Shown here one piece after another: positions 43,701 through 53,504 of a stretch of 64,000 nucleotides of DNA; the stretch's first letter is position 1, and each line of letters starts with the position of its first letter. The stretch covers positions 215,505,949-215,569,948 of the forward strand of contig BTPG01000003.1 of assembly GCA_036245525.1 (NCBI GenBank). The letters run 5' to 3'. This stretch comes from Semisulcospira habei (Eukaryota > Mollusca > Gastropoda > Semisulcospiridae). The position numbers and the translations under genes were made by a program. The notes beneath the pieces are model-generated. The model ran no database searches. It saw only the letters and a list, made by a program, of their open reading frames with translations, and was not told the DNA's origin.

Positions 43701-44066
43701 ATGTGCCCATGGTTGTATCCCTGGATAGAGAGAGGCGGCTCGGTCCTGTGGCTTCCGAAGACTTCCGGCTTTCACCACAGGACGTCATAAGTCTTCTGGT
43801 AGAAGAACCTTCCTCCTCCAGGAATGGAATTACTGTTAGTCTTTTCGTCGGCGTTTTTGTAGCTATTTCCTTTTTTGCAGGGTGGGGAAGCTACCCCCAC
43901 GCCCAACCCCCTTACTAGGAGGACCAGGGGTTTTCTGTCGGGGTCACCTTCCCTTAGACCATGTTGGTTCACGGCACCTTATTTCATTCGGTGCACCCCT
44001 CTCACGAGGGACCCCCTATCCACCACCCAGGGGACGCGCCTCAACGCCGTATGGTCCCAGCGCGAG
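40771..44066 (-). mobile_element. full-length RTE-like LINE with exact 13-bp target duplication
   Basis: GCGCCATATAAAT flanks the element exactly at 40,758-40,770 and 44,067-44,079. In element sense it starts CTCGCGCTGGGACCATACGG, has a 278-bp leader, one 1,004-codon ORF, and ends in (TAAG)n, whose first unit supplies the stop codon. Full length, perfect duplication and an intact ORF mark a very recent insertion. Confidence 0.93.
40774..43788 (-). CDS. LINE endonuclease-reverse transcriptase, intact (1,004 aa)
   Basis: Single uninterrupted ORF for target-primed reverse transcription. Endonuclease (about 1-250): GTWNVKTM, LGISEARWTQ (catalytic Glu), IVMGDFNAKIG, ENQIDHICIS and SDHHLLTLRM. Linker with basic coiled-coil-like residues (about 300-420). 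RT (about 490-790): GKAAGPDGIPAESLK, YRGITLLSVPGKVFNRII, AGFRKNRSCTDQIATLR, FVDYEKAFDSVDRETLW, GVRQGCLLSPFLFLLAIDWV and LDFADDLALLSHT (FADD). C-terminal region: TYLGSIIDKKGGTDADVRA, GWIGHSLRKPASSITRQAL and RKRGRPRNSWRRDL. All catalytic residues are present. The start codon could also be the internal Met of TMGTWNVKTM, 26 residues in. Confidence 0.95.
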   Translation of the reverse strand: MTSCGESRKSSEATGPSRLSLSRDTTMGTWNVKTMYQSGKAAQIAAEMQKYNLSLLGISEARWTQSGQKRLLSGEMILYSGHEEENAPHTEGVAFMLSPVAQSALMGWEPLGPRIITAAFRTKKKLKLNVIQCYAPTNDSDEEEKQEFYDRLQGALDKCVERDITIVMGDFNAKIGEDNTGYEEVMGRQGLGSEMSENGERFVDFCALNRLVIGGSIFPHRRIHKATWVSPDHTTENQIDHICISKKFRRSLQDVRVRRGADVASDHHLLTLRMKLKLKKSRTETTRRQRYNVGLLRETGVREEFKLVLSNRFQALQELVNEEEAVTTEQQWKAVREALNSTCKDTVGFRKHHHKDWLSAQTLKKIEVRKQKKAAVNNSRTRAAKVRAQGEYSEANREVKSSIRADKRAYTDSLAAEAEKAAGSGNMKQLYDITRRLSGKYGHTERPVKDKEGKPIADRADQLDRWAEYFEELLNRPSPPDPPDIQPAETDLPISCDRPSREEIRRAVAFLKNGKAAGPDGIPAESLKADLETTVEMLYPLFGKIWEEEVMPADWKEGYLIKLPKKGDLSKCSNYRGITLLSVPGKVFNRIILERMKSSVDPLLRDQQAGFRKNRSCTDQIATLRIIVEQSLEWSSPLYVNFVDYEKAFDSVDRETLWKLLRHYGVPTKLVCLIKSSYDGMTCRMIHEGQFTRELQVRTGVRQGCLLSPFLFLLAIDWVMKMTTEHRRSGIQWTLWTQLDDLDFADDLALLSHTHQQMQDKTTRLADISSQVGLTIHKQKTKTMRLNATREEPVLLAGTLLEEVESFTYLGSIIDKKGGTDADVRARIGKARAAFLQLKKVWSSRELSQHTKVRIFNSNVKAVLLYGAETWRLTKTTVNRVQTFMNSCLRRILKIHWPEKISNVRLWERTEQITAENEIGRRRWGWIGHSLRKPASSITRQALSWNPQGKRKRGRPRNSWRRDLQADIKRLGTTWSRIEGEAQDRSCWRSLVDGLYPGRGDRRK

Positions 44067-44079
44067 GCGCCATATAAAT

Positions 44080-45872
44080 ACCATGTAATATTATCACAGG
44101 AAAACACATCGGGTGTAGCTGGCATAGAAAACTGGTATGCTGCATTGATCATACAAGTTACCACTGAAATTCAAATGGCATCCTTCTTGAAACTAATACT
44201 AACAAACCTTACCATATCTTCATGCAGTTGGATTATGTGATTGTTTCGTTTTTGAAACTAAACTATCAAAACTTACAAAATTGATGTAAGATGATCATGT
44301 ATTTAGATCAGATTTGCAACAAGCATATCACATGAACAACATAATACCCAAGAACATCAAACACAAAAAGGGGGGGTTGGGTGGTAGTTAAAAGCGGTGA
44401 CAGATAGGCGAGTTTTGATACTTGAGATGATTCGTTATGCAGTCGGTACGTGCTAAAATTATCATCATATGGACAGGAAATACGTTTAAGATACTTGGCA
44501 AGTTGCTGTGGTGAATGTACTACATCAATCTGAAGCGTGCTTATCGTGAGAAATACACATAAACGGAGTACATTCTGAACACATTCTTCGACATCCTTTC
44601 GTCTATCGTCCTGTGATTTGAAGTATCAAAAGAACTAAGCGATCCAACCGTGCTCCTGACAAAGTTCCGGATGTTTACGTACGGAAACAGCGGGCTTTTC
44701 TAGTCATGCGCAGAGATCTCTAACCGTCAGTATCGTCTGCTACTGTTTCCAATGTAAACATTCAGTTTTACTCAGTTACTTTCAACTGTTTAGTGAAATT
44801 TAAAAATATATGTATCACATACCTTCACCGACTCGATCTCGTCTGTCTGTGCTGCGGTTTATTTTCAGTCGAATACTTCTTGTTCTTCTCGTCATCAGGC
44901 AACGGACAACAGAGAAGCATGTTTACAACACAATTCATTAGTATCTTTTTTCTAAAGCAGACCAGCAAACAAGTTCTATACAATTTGCTACGTAATCTTG
45001 TCAGTGTAGACTAGAACGGAGTCCGGTTCATATGCTGTAAAACTAAAAGTAACCGCAATGGCGTATCGGTGATGTGCCGCATAAAAGATATGCAGGAAAA
45101 CAAATGTTTAGAAATATTTACATCATTAGCAAGCGGCTTGAGGAATGAAATAGTGGCGGCTGACTGCACTGGATGGCCATGAGGAATAAAAGCACGAACA
45201 GGCAAACATTGGTCAGCCATCTTTGAGGCCAATCACTGTGAAACTACCCGCTGAAGCATCGGGGGTAGAAATTGTCGCTTCCCGTTCCTAAAATGGTAGC
45301 GCCCATGTAAGGGGCATCTAAGCGATGTACTGTTTTGCCGGATGTGCCTGAAAGTATCTTCCCGTTGCAACTTCACCTGTACGTCAACGGCGTTTACTCC
45401 GCGTACAGACCGCGCATGGTAATTTCGACAGCACAAAAAGACTTTTTAAGTCATAACGGAAACAATATTTTAGTCACTTTGGGCATAACAACTTGACGTT
45501 AGTCACACTTTAAACATATAGTCTGTGAATGTCCTATTACAACGAATCTGTTGACACAAAATAACATAACAGTTGAAAAATTAGCAGAGAACATGTATGA
45601 CATCTTACATAGAAATATTGCAATTCAAATAGTTAATATCATAATTCATAGTCTGGTGGGTTAACTATTATAATAAATAATTTGAATGTGGGTTTGGATG
45701 TTAATTATTGCTATTCTTTGATATTAACAAGTTGTATGTTTGGTTGTTTGTTTGTTGGTTTCTTTGGTTGTTTGTTGTGTTTGTTTTTTTTTTAATTCTG
45801 TTTGTTTTTGTGGGGTTTTTTTGGGGTCTAATATCACCAATGTGTAAAAAGACGTTAAATAAAATCCTGATC

Positions 45873-45875
<3 letters not shown>
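44080..45875. other. SINE end, repeat unit, then unassigned sequence
   Basis: 44,080-44,100 ends the SINE. 44,110-44,400 is the third copy of the repeat unit seen at 36,980 and 37,450. 44,400-45,875 has no ORF or family match that I can support. Confidence 0.4.

Positions 45876-45961
<86 letters not shown>
45876..45961. repeat. (AC)n microsatellite
   Basis: 86 bp of uninterrupted AC units. Confidence 0.97.
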
Positions 45962-45963
<2 letters not shown>

Positions 45964-46199
45964 CGCTTGGCGCCAAAAAGACGTTCTCTAACAAGGTTTG
46001 TGTAGCTAGACGTGACGTCATTTTTATCTGTTACTTCTTTGCCAGAATTTCTGCGCAGCACGCCAAAAACGTCATGTGTATGCTCCGGAATGCGCTCCGA
46101 CCCAGCCCCATTTCAAAGTTTACCGTATTTTTTAAATGCGGTAGACATAAACTACAATTATATCAAACAATGACATTGTGTACACACTTACTGACCTCC

Positions 46200-46678
46200 T
46201 TAGACCATTGACCTTTCCGAGGGGTCATCCAAATTAGTATGCATAGGAGGGCATTATCATCAAGTATCTCTATATCAACTTTGGGCTTGAAGTTGAAAAT
46301 AGTATTTGATAAAAAAGCAACATTTTTTGCCCCCAAAATGGCTATTTTAGACCTATTTCTGGAACTCCTATGACCCTTCACCTTCGCTTGTGGCCCCTTA
46401 AATAAGTATGCATAGAAAGGTCTCATCATCAGCTACCATTGTGTCAAACCTGACTGAATAGTTGGCAAACACTTTAACAAAAAGTACAATTATATCAAAA
46501 ACTATCATTTTTCACACATTTGCCGACCTCCCGTGACGCTTGAACTTTTTGAGTGTTCATCCAAATCAGTATACATAAAAAGGTCTCACCATCAGGCGTC
46601 TCTGTACCAAGTTTGGGGTTGAAGTAGAAAATAGTATTTGAGGAGAAACAATTATGTCAAAATACGGCAATTTTTCAT
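46200..46678. repeat. three diverged ~170-bp units of a dispersed repeat
   Basis: Units near 46,207, 46,375 and 46,545 share GACC/GTGAC..., ATCCAAATYAGTATRCATA, GGTCTCATCATCAG and AAGTTTGGGGTTGAAGT...AAAATAGTATTTGA. The series continues after the SINE-like insertion at 47,088 with ACCAAGTTTAAAGTCTGAGG. No coding content. Confidence 0.6.
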
Positions 46679-46688
46679 CACTTTCTGG

Positions 46689-47077
46689 TTGATTGATTGA
46701 TTGTACATTCCTTAACGTCCCGACAGCAACAAGGCTTTGTCAGGACGCGCCTGCACCTCTTGTGAAATAAAATAAACAGAATATTGAATGTTTGTCGCCA
46801 GCCGGTCCAATACGTTAAATAAACCTACATCATTGGGCCTAAATAAAGCTAAGACCATTTAGCAACACACATCCAATATCAAGAGCTACAGGCAGCGCAG
46901 ACAGTAGGGAGAGTTTTAAAAAGGCAAATACAGATGAAGGAACCAAGGGTAGACAGAAACACATACCCCAGAATAGAGGGAAAAAACCCACCCTGTGGGG
47001 TTGACCATGGTGACCCTAGGAATGAAAAAGTAGTTAACCCCACCCAAGTCCCCCAGGGCAGACCCGGGTGGGAGAAC
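46689..47077 (-). mobile_element. SINE-like retroposon, copy 3
   Basis: 389 bp, flanked by an exact 10-bp duplication CACTTTCTGG (46,679-46,688 and 47,078-47,087). Same family as 14,913 and 24,641. Confidence 0.88.
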
Positions 47078-47087
47078 CACTTTCTGG

Positions 47088-47994
47088 ACCGCCTGTGACC
47101 TTGACATTTGCAAGAGGAAATTGGTATGTTTAGAAAGTTTTTTCCACAATATACCCTTTAACCAAGTTTAAAGTCTGAGGCTTGAAACGTCTCTAAATGC
47201 CAACGTTAATGTTTACCACAAACAACGGACGACAGACGCCGGACAGACGACTGATAGCCCATTACACAGACTCACCTTTGCCATCGCGCGTGAGCCAAAA
47301 ACCTAGATTCCCCCGGGAACATGGATCAAATCTGGTGTTAGCAAGAGGCATAGATCCTGACGAATCCCTTTTGCGGTTGGGTGGTGTTCAAATGTTCTCG
47401 GCACTGAACAGGTTAATACTGTTGACGTGTATATGGGTGATACAGTGTGGATATAATGGTCACAACGCCAGAGACAGCCTAACTATGCGTAATGGACTGT
47501 GGTTTCCATTCCATAACATGCTTGTCAGTCAACGAGTGCCCACGGTGTTCGATACTGACAGCGTAGCACAACCACAACAGCAGCATGCGGCCCGCCGCTT
47601 TTCAGCACAGGAATTACATGCACTCATGCAACTCAGCCCAAAAGCATACAGCAGCACATATTGCACGCCGTATGGTCCACAGTCACCGAGCAGCACACGT
47701 ATAAACACACATTGTAATAGAACGGCTACGTGTACACTGAAGGAGTCTCAACAACAAACGAGAGCAGAGTCGCGGCAGATCAGTAACCACTGTGCACCAT
47801 AACCATAGACAACAGGCGGAAGTCACATGAGGATATATGCCTCTTGGAGATGTTCAGAGTGTTGTCGATGCTTATGGTAAAGATTGGATACTGACGCCGT
47901 GACTTTGGTCTTGTTCGTTAATGGGATCGACGTCAGCCAGATGGCCTTTTACGCATTAGGTACCCAGTTCAAGCAGAAAGAAAGGTCTACTTGC
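47088..47994. other. intron sequence downstream of Ig2 exon
   Basis: 47,088-47,270 is the end of a dispersed repeat. 47,330-47,365 and 47,838-47,870 carry the TGCCTCTTG exon-proximal motif (see findings). 47,928-47,966 is a half copy of the 17,334 palindrome. The 201-codon plus ORF across 47,197-47,802 has no recognisable domain and low-complexity HNRT/QQQ composition, so I do not call it. Confidence 0.5.
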
Positions 47995-48300
47995 AGGTGA
48001 AGTTGAGTGTGTACTCGGCCTCCGTCGTGTTAAGGGCGATATTGGGGTCGCGGATGGTGCACTTGACTTTCTTGTCGGTGTCGAGTGTGGGGTCCGGTGT
48101 GAATGTACAGCTCGTGGCGTAGTTTCCTCCCTGGCAGTTCACGCCTGACCACTGCACGCGGTTCACCTGAACATCCAAAGTGGTGTCGCAGAACAATGTC
48201 ATTGGCTGAAGGCCGTCGGTTTCAAACGGTTTGCGAGCGAAGATCTTTACACCTGGCTCCCCTGGAGCTGACGTCTCTGGTTTCTCTGTAGTCGGACTCG
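47995..48300 (-). CDS. receptor gene, second Ig-like domain exon
   Basis: The acceptor is ATCGATTTCAG before 48,300. The 306 bases (102 codons) are phase 1-1 if the donor is CACCT|GCAAGT, a GC-AG type site at the same codon position as the GATT|GTAAGT donor of Ig3. Using the nearer GT would break the frame. A Ser/Thr/Pro-rich linker (SPTTEKPETSAPGEPG) leads into an Ig-like fold: LQPMTLFCDTTLDVQVNRVQWSG (Cys and strand-C Trp), then DTDKKVKCTIRD and YTLNFTC. Extra cysteines NCQGGNYATSC may form an added disulfide. Confidence 0.87.
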
Positions 48301-48366
48301 CTGAAATCGATTGACATAAAAGATTTACTCGTTATCACAGAGGGGCACTAAAACATGTTGTGTTAA

Positions 48367-48394
48367 TCATCCCCCCCCCCCCCCCCCCGCCCCG
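48367..48394. repeat. poly-C tract
   Basis: A run of C with one G, 70 bp upstream (gene sense) of the Ig2 exon. Confidence 0.9.
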
Positions 48395-48512
48395 GATTAC
48401 AACTTGTGAATAAACAATCTTTGCCAGGTCAGTTCCAAGTGAAAAACCAGTAAATACCTACCGACTGAGCAAACCTGCTCCATGATGACAAGCTTTCTGC
48501 ATGTAACGTACA

Positions 48513-48638
48513 CAGGCGCGGGGTGGTCGTTGCGTCATCGCTGCTGATACCACGGGTAGAGAAACAATTAGTATTGGTACCACTGGTACTATTTACTGTA
48601 CCCGTAGTGTTAAGATCGATGACGTTACGACCACCCCG
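48513..48638. repeat. 126-bp palindromic MITE-like element
   Basis: Ends CGCGGGGTGGTCGTTGCGTC and (reverse complement) CGCGGGGTGGTCGTAACGTC give arms of about 24 bp with one or two mismatches. Complementarity continues (TACCCGT/ACGGGTA) toward a centre at GGTACCACTGGTACTA. It lies about 210 bp upstream of the Ig2 exon. No target duplication was recognised. Confidence 0.75.
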
Positions 48639-48651
48639 CGGCTGTGGTAGC

Positions 48652-49183
48652 TGTTATGTGGTAGTTGTAGTCGTAGTATGATGCAATCACACCCGACACA
48701 CTCACGTAAGGTTCTTGTAGAAAAACCTCTTCAGTTGCAACTCGTCACACGTGACACAAGGTTGTAGACCACACTGGAGTAACAGTTCCAACAGTACTTT
48801 ATTCTCACGATGCAGTTTCAGTACAATGCATCCATACTTTGATGCACTATCACCCAGAAATGCATCCACGCTTTGATGCACTGTGTCTCTTTATACTATG
48901 CACTTACATATTTCCTAAAACCTTCTTTTATACCATTACAGATTTCCAGCACAATCCCCCAAATTAGCAACTCAACCAATCAGAAAGGAAAACGTAACCA
49001 AAATCATTAATATTCATTTAAAAGAACACTCTTGATCTATCTACAATCTTCCATCAAAATCTAGTTGCTTTAAGTAAATGTCATGAAATGTATCCGTCAT
49101 GTGTATTACAAAACTTAGACTTCATATTTGAGTTCACTAGAACAATCGCGCCGTTTCCAGGACCTGCCAGCTTAATCTATATA
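48652..49183 (-). mobile_element. TGTTACG-family solo LTR, 3' part (split by Tc1)
   Basis: In LTR sense (minus) it contains a TATA box GGTATAAAAGAAGG (near 48,948), a poly(A) signal AATAAAGTACTGTTGG and the end ..ACATAACA at 48,652. The 5' 91 bp lie at 60,342-60,432 (TGTTACGTTTGTGGTTGTG...). Together about 623 bp. The outer flanks GTAGC and GCAGC look like a five-base duplication with one change. Confidence 0.85.
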
Positions 49184-49603
49184 CTAATGGTCAAAATTTA
49201 AGGGCCACCCCACATTTTTGTGTCAATGTTTATCGTCGCAAGTACGCTGATAAAATACAATGTTCTTTCGATACAAATGGGTTAAAAGTTTACCTTAGAC
49301 GGTACACTGTACAGGGAACAATAGACAACAATTCATCAATTTCCACGAACGTGTCAAACGCACTTGAAACATCGTCAGTTTTTGTGAAAAGCTGTGCGAT
49401 ATTGGCAAAAGTACCAAAGACAGGCAGGAGAAAAAAACTCGGTAAAGTCGTGATGCACGTGCTAAAGGGGTCAGTCGTGAATACTGAGCACTTCTGTTTC
49501 TCTACAAATACCGGTACAGTAGGGGCATAATTGTCACTTTCCTAACAATGCCACCACGACGAAGCATAACGCCACTAGATCAAGGCCGGGCGCTGGCTCT
49601 GTC

Positions 49604-50838
49604 TCTCAGGATGAAGTTCTCAAGACCATAGTCTATGCCTATCAAAACCTGTGAACTAGACCATCTTCCGGCTTCTCTCTACCGGGACGGCCTTCCAAAA
49701 CTGTTGCCCTTCATTACCGACTTTATCAACACATCTCTAGAGAACGGCTCTGTCCCCGATATCTTCAAGTCCGACATCGTCCATCCTCTCCTCAAAAAAC
49801 ACAACCTCGACCCAAACGATCTCAATAACTATCGCTCAGTCTCCAATCTCTCTTTACTCTCCAAGCTTCTTGAGAAGGTTGTTCTCAAAAAGCTCAACCT
49901 CCACCTCGCCGACAACAATCTCCAGACACTTCCAGTCTGCCTATCGCAAATATTACAGCACTGAAACATCCCTTCTACATATCCTGAACGATCTGCTCCT
50001 CTCCACCGACTCGGGCAACATCTCCCTTCTTACGCTACTCGATCTCTCTGCTGCCTTCGACACTATAGATCAATCTATCCTCCTCCACCATCTTCACCAC
50101 TCCTTTGGCATCACTGACTCTGATCACTCCTGGTTTCTCTCCTACCTCTCCGACAGACAGCAGTCCGTCTCCATCGACGGCGTCTCCTCTAACCCAATCA
50201 GGCTCTCCTGCGGAGTTCCACAGGGGGCCGTCCTGGGCCCGGTCCTTTTCACACTCTACACCTCTCCCCTGTCCAACATCATCCAGTCTCATAACATACA
50301 CCACCACCTCTACGCTGACGACTCACAACTACTAGACAAAGACAAACTCGACAACAATCGGTCACTACTGACTCGCACGGCTGACTGCTACGAAGATGTG
50401 AAAAACTGGATGACAGCAAACACACTTAAACTGAACGACGACAAAACGGAAGCCATGCTGGAAGGCCCTCGCCAGGTCTCCCAGCTCCCTTCCTCTCTCC
50501 ATCTTCAACTCGACAGCACCCCCATCCCCTTTCTGACTCGCCAAACTCAGCACATTCGGCTCCGTCTACGGTCCATCCACCTGGAACACTCTCCCACTCT
50601 CTCTCCGTCAGAAACACTCTCTCTCCTCCTTCCAGTCCGCCCTCAAATCTCATCTCTTTCAACAGTTCTAGCACTGTAATATCACCACACTCCCCACCCC
50701 AAGCTGACTGTCGTGATGTATTTGTGGTACGTGAGTCTTTGCAAAGAGCTTGCGCATGTGTGTGCAAGTTGTGAGTGAGCGATTAAAGTTATAATTATTA
50801 AAAGATAAGCGCATTATAATACCATAATTATTATTATA
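49604..50838 (+). pseudogene. CR1-like LINE copy inside Tc1, internally deleted
   Basis: Close relative of the 18,856 LINE: KTCELDHLPASLYRDGLPKL, then frameshift, YRKYYSTETSLLHILNDLLL, LLDLSAAFDTIDQSILLHHL, GVPQGAVLGPVLFTLY, HLYADDSQLLD and NTLKLNDDKTEAML. Around 50,540 an internal deletion of several hundred bases joins the palm to the C-terminal FGSVYGPSTWNTLPL-type segment. It ends GATAAGCGCATTATAATACC and (ATT)n. Confidence 0.88.
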
Positions 50839-51606
50839 GGATGGAATTTCCGGCCGAGAAGTTGGGAGACGTCTTCGGGGGTTCCATTTAGTGATCCAGA
50901 GGCTGCTGGCACGATTCCAAGAAACTGGAAAAGCGGAACGACAACCCGTGCTCAGGACACCCGCGCTGCACCAGCAGAAGGGAGGACATATACCTCTGTG
51001 TGGTGCTCTGCGCGACCGAACTGTCACGTCAACCACTCTGCGACGTCAACTGATGCAACCTGCAAACGTTAACGTCAGCAGAAGCACAGTCTGTCGATGT
51101 CTGCGTGCAATTGGCCTGGCTTCATGCAGAGCAGCAGTGAGAATACCCCTCACTCCAGCTCATCGCATAGCCTGGCGTCCTCAACATGTGAGGTGGAACA
51201 GACTCCAGTGGACTCACTGTTCACTGTGTCCTTCAACGACGGCAGGGTGAGGGTCTGGGGACGCCAGGGCGAGCGATTCACGGATGGATGTGTCCAAGAT
51301 GGAGGTTCAGTCATGGTCTGGGCAAGCTGCAGCAGGGAAGGCAGGACTCCATCCACGTCATCCGAGGCACCCTGACTGGACTGCGCAATCGGGACGAGAT
51401 TGTGCAGCCCCTCATCCAGCCAGCTCTCCAAGCCATAGGCGACAATGCTGTTCTGTAGGACGACAACGCTCGACCTCATCGCGCCCTTGTTCTGCAGGAC
51501 GACAACGCACGACCTAATCGCGCCCTTAAGCAACATCATGAGGATGAAATGGCCTGCTCGTTCACCTGATCTGGCTCCCATCGAGCACCTTTGGGACGTG
51601 CTGGGG

Positions 51607-51969
51607 TAACCCCCACCCGGGTCTGCCCTGGGGGACTTGGGTGGGGTTAACTACTTTTTAGTTCCCAGGGTCACCCTGGTCAGCCCCACAGGGTGGGCTT
51701 TTCCCCTCTATCTGGGGCATATGTTTCTGTCTACCCTTGGTCCATTCACCTGTAATTTCCTTTTAAAACTATCCCTACTGTAGGCGCTGCCTGTACCTCT
51801 TGGTATTGGATGTGTTTTGCTAAATGGTCTTAAGTGTATTTAGCATATTGGACCGGCTGGCGACATACATTCAATATTCTGTTTTGTTGTGGGCTTTTTT
51901 TTTTCACAAGTAGTGCAGGCACGTCCTGAGAAAGTCTTGTTGCTGCCGGGACGTTAAGCAATGTACAAT
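51607..51969 (+). mobile_element. SINE-like retroposon, copy 4, inside Tc1 transposase
   Basis: In this orientation it starts TAACCCCCACCCGGGTCTGC and ends GTTAAGCAATGTACAAT. The flanks GACGTGCTGGGG (51,595-51,606) and GATGTTCTGGGG (51,970-51,981) are a target duplication with two changes. Removing the insert rejoins the Tc1 codons of HLWDVLG to QRVVSNHSHLDAS, which proves the insertion. Confidence 0.9.
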
Positions 51970-52267
51970 GATGTTCTGGGGCAACGTGTAGTCAGCAACC
52001 ACTCCCACCTCGATGCGTCCCCCAGCTGACTCAGTTCCTGCATCAAGAGTGGGAAGCGATCCCACAACATATTCTCCAAACCCTGGTGAACTCCATGTGT
52101 CAACGCTGCATTGAATGCTTCGCTGCAAGCGGTGGGTACACTCGCTACTGACTGGACCAGTCTTGTTTGACTTTTCAAATGAGGGGTGCGTGAACATTCT
52201 AAAGTACTGCTGTTGTTACAATTGTTTGATTTACTCAAAACTAAATGAAATTGTTACTGAATAAATT

Positions 52268-53053
52268 GTGTGGTAAAAAAGCAAGACCGGTCCACCCAGG
52301 TATGCATCCTGTCACTCTGGTCTCGACGCCTCTAAATATCCGAGCAGAAGAATGTGAAGCACTCGGGGGCGTTTCGATCGGTATTCGTAGTTAGTAATTA
52401 CAGGCTCCGATTTACTCATCAGGGAACCGGCCTACAATTCTCAGTCCATTCCTTGGTGAATTACTCTGTCGCATTTTATTCCTTACATTAGGACATGGTT
52501 ATTGTTGTCAGTGTAGTCCATGCATGTACCTGTAGTCCTGACGCGGCATTATTGATGTCAATTATGATCGCTTTCAAATCCTTGCAGTATTCATGACGCA
52601 GTATTATTGATGTCAAATATGATTGCTTTCAAATCCTTGCAGGGTCCAGTTTTATGTCGGGATATGATTGTATCGCCGCGTCTTCTGTTCCCTCGACGCT
52701 AGTGCCTGTCAGGTCCAAAGTAATTTCCTGCTCAGCGAGGCTTGGCCGCGATAAAACGCCAGGAAGCGTTGGGAGTCTGCGTGTATGGACGTGGGAGTCA
52801 TATTCTTTGTTTATTAATTCCTCAGTTTTGACGAATCCCTCCCAGACTTAGCGTCGTTGTTGTTGTTGATTCTCCGTGTATTCGTGTTTGTAGACGATGC
52901 CGGGTGTTTGTGTGGCTATGTTGCCGCACATACGACGGACTGGTGTTTGTAGTATTGCCCTCTGTGTAGATGGCCGGTACGCAGTTGGTGTTGACGTGGT
53001 GCATATCTCACAGCTGATGCATTAAATCAGCTTAATGTTTTACTGAGCTGATG
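52268..53053 (+). repeat. left arm of long-inverted-repeat element
   Basis: TGGTAAAAAAGCAAGACCGG starts an arm of about 785 bp that is repeated in inverted orientation at 59,466-60,253 and partly in direct orientation at 58,996-59,464. Each copy contains a ~57-bp internal duplication around ATTATTGATGTCAAATATGA...TTTCAAATCCTTGCAG. The arm is cut at 53,053 by an RTE-like LINE and its last bases continue at 57,600. Confidence 0.85.
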
Positions 53054-53504
53054 GTGGGCAGTGGGCAGATGTTCACATCTGCACGGGACATAGGCGACCC
53101 CGCCCTCCACGAGTCCCCTGCTGCCTTGCAGGTTAGGTTTTGGATAACCAAAGGCTAGGGTGCTGACACAGTACCTGACTGGGTGTATGAACTTCCTTGA
53201 TGAAGTCACCACTCAGGGCGAAAGAGTCCCATGAGGGTCTCATCGGCCACGTGTCCAGGACCAAGTCGAGCCACAAGTTATGTGGAGTTTCGGTTGTGGT
53301 TAACAGCCTGGAGAGGGATGGGCTCCGCCAGGTTCTTTTGCCCAAGACACACCACATGCAATGACAACCTTACCTCAATCCATACCGGATCGGTCGTCGC
53401 CCGGAACAAGGACCGCGCCTTCTGTCTTGCGCCAGGGCAGAGGTGTTAAGTGTGTTACTGGTGCACCATCACCATCAAAACTCCGTGCCAGAAACAACAT
53501 CAGC

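Larger units (their letters stand above)
49548..52165 (+). pseudogene. Tc1-like transposase, split by LINE and SINE-like insertions
   Basis: It starts MPPRRSITPLDQGRALAL at 49,548. After the LINE it resumes at 50,840 with GISGREVGRRLRGFHLVIQR and LLARFQETGKAERQP (paired-like helix-turn-helix). The DDE part follows in broken frames: ITPAHR-like RIPLTPAHRIAW, EHVRWNRLQW, VRVWGRQGERF, GGSVMVWAS, and DLAPIEHLWDVLG at 51,570-51,606. After the SINE-like insertion it ends with EWEAIPQ-like residues and CIECFAASGGYTRY. Several stops; inactive. Confidence 0.85.

Noticed and set aside
40774..43788. Host craniofacial-development-protein-2-like gene
   Set aside because: That name is often given to LINE endonuclease domains; the same ORF carries RT and the element has target duplications.
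47197..47802. 201-codon ORF next to the Ig2 exon
   Set aside because: Low-complexity composition, starts inside a dispersed repeat, no domain.
53170..53215. Hammerhead in the LINE 5' UTR (TTGATGAAG...GGCGAAAGAG)
   Set aside because: The first box reads CTTGATGA rather than CTGATGA and stem II does not pair.
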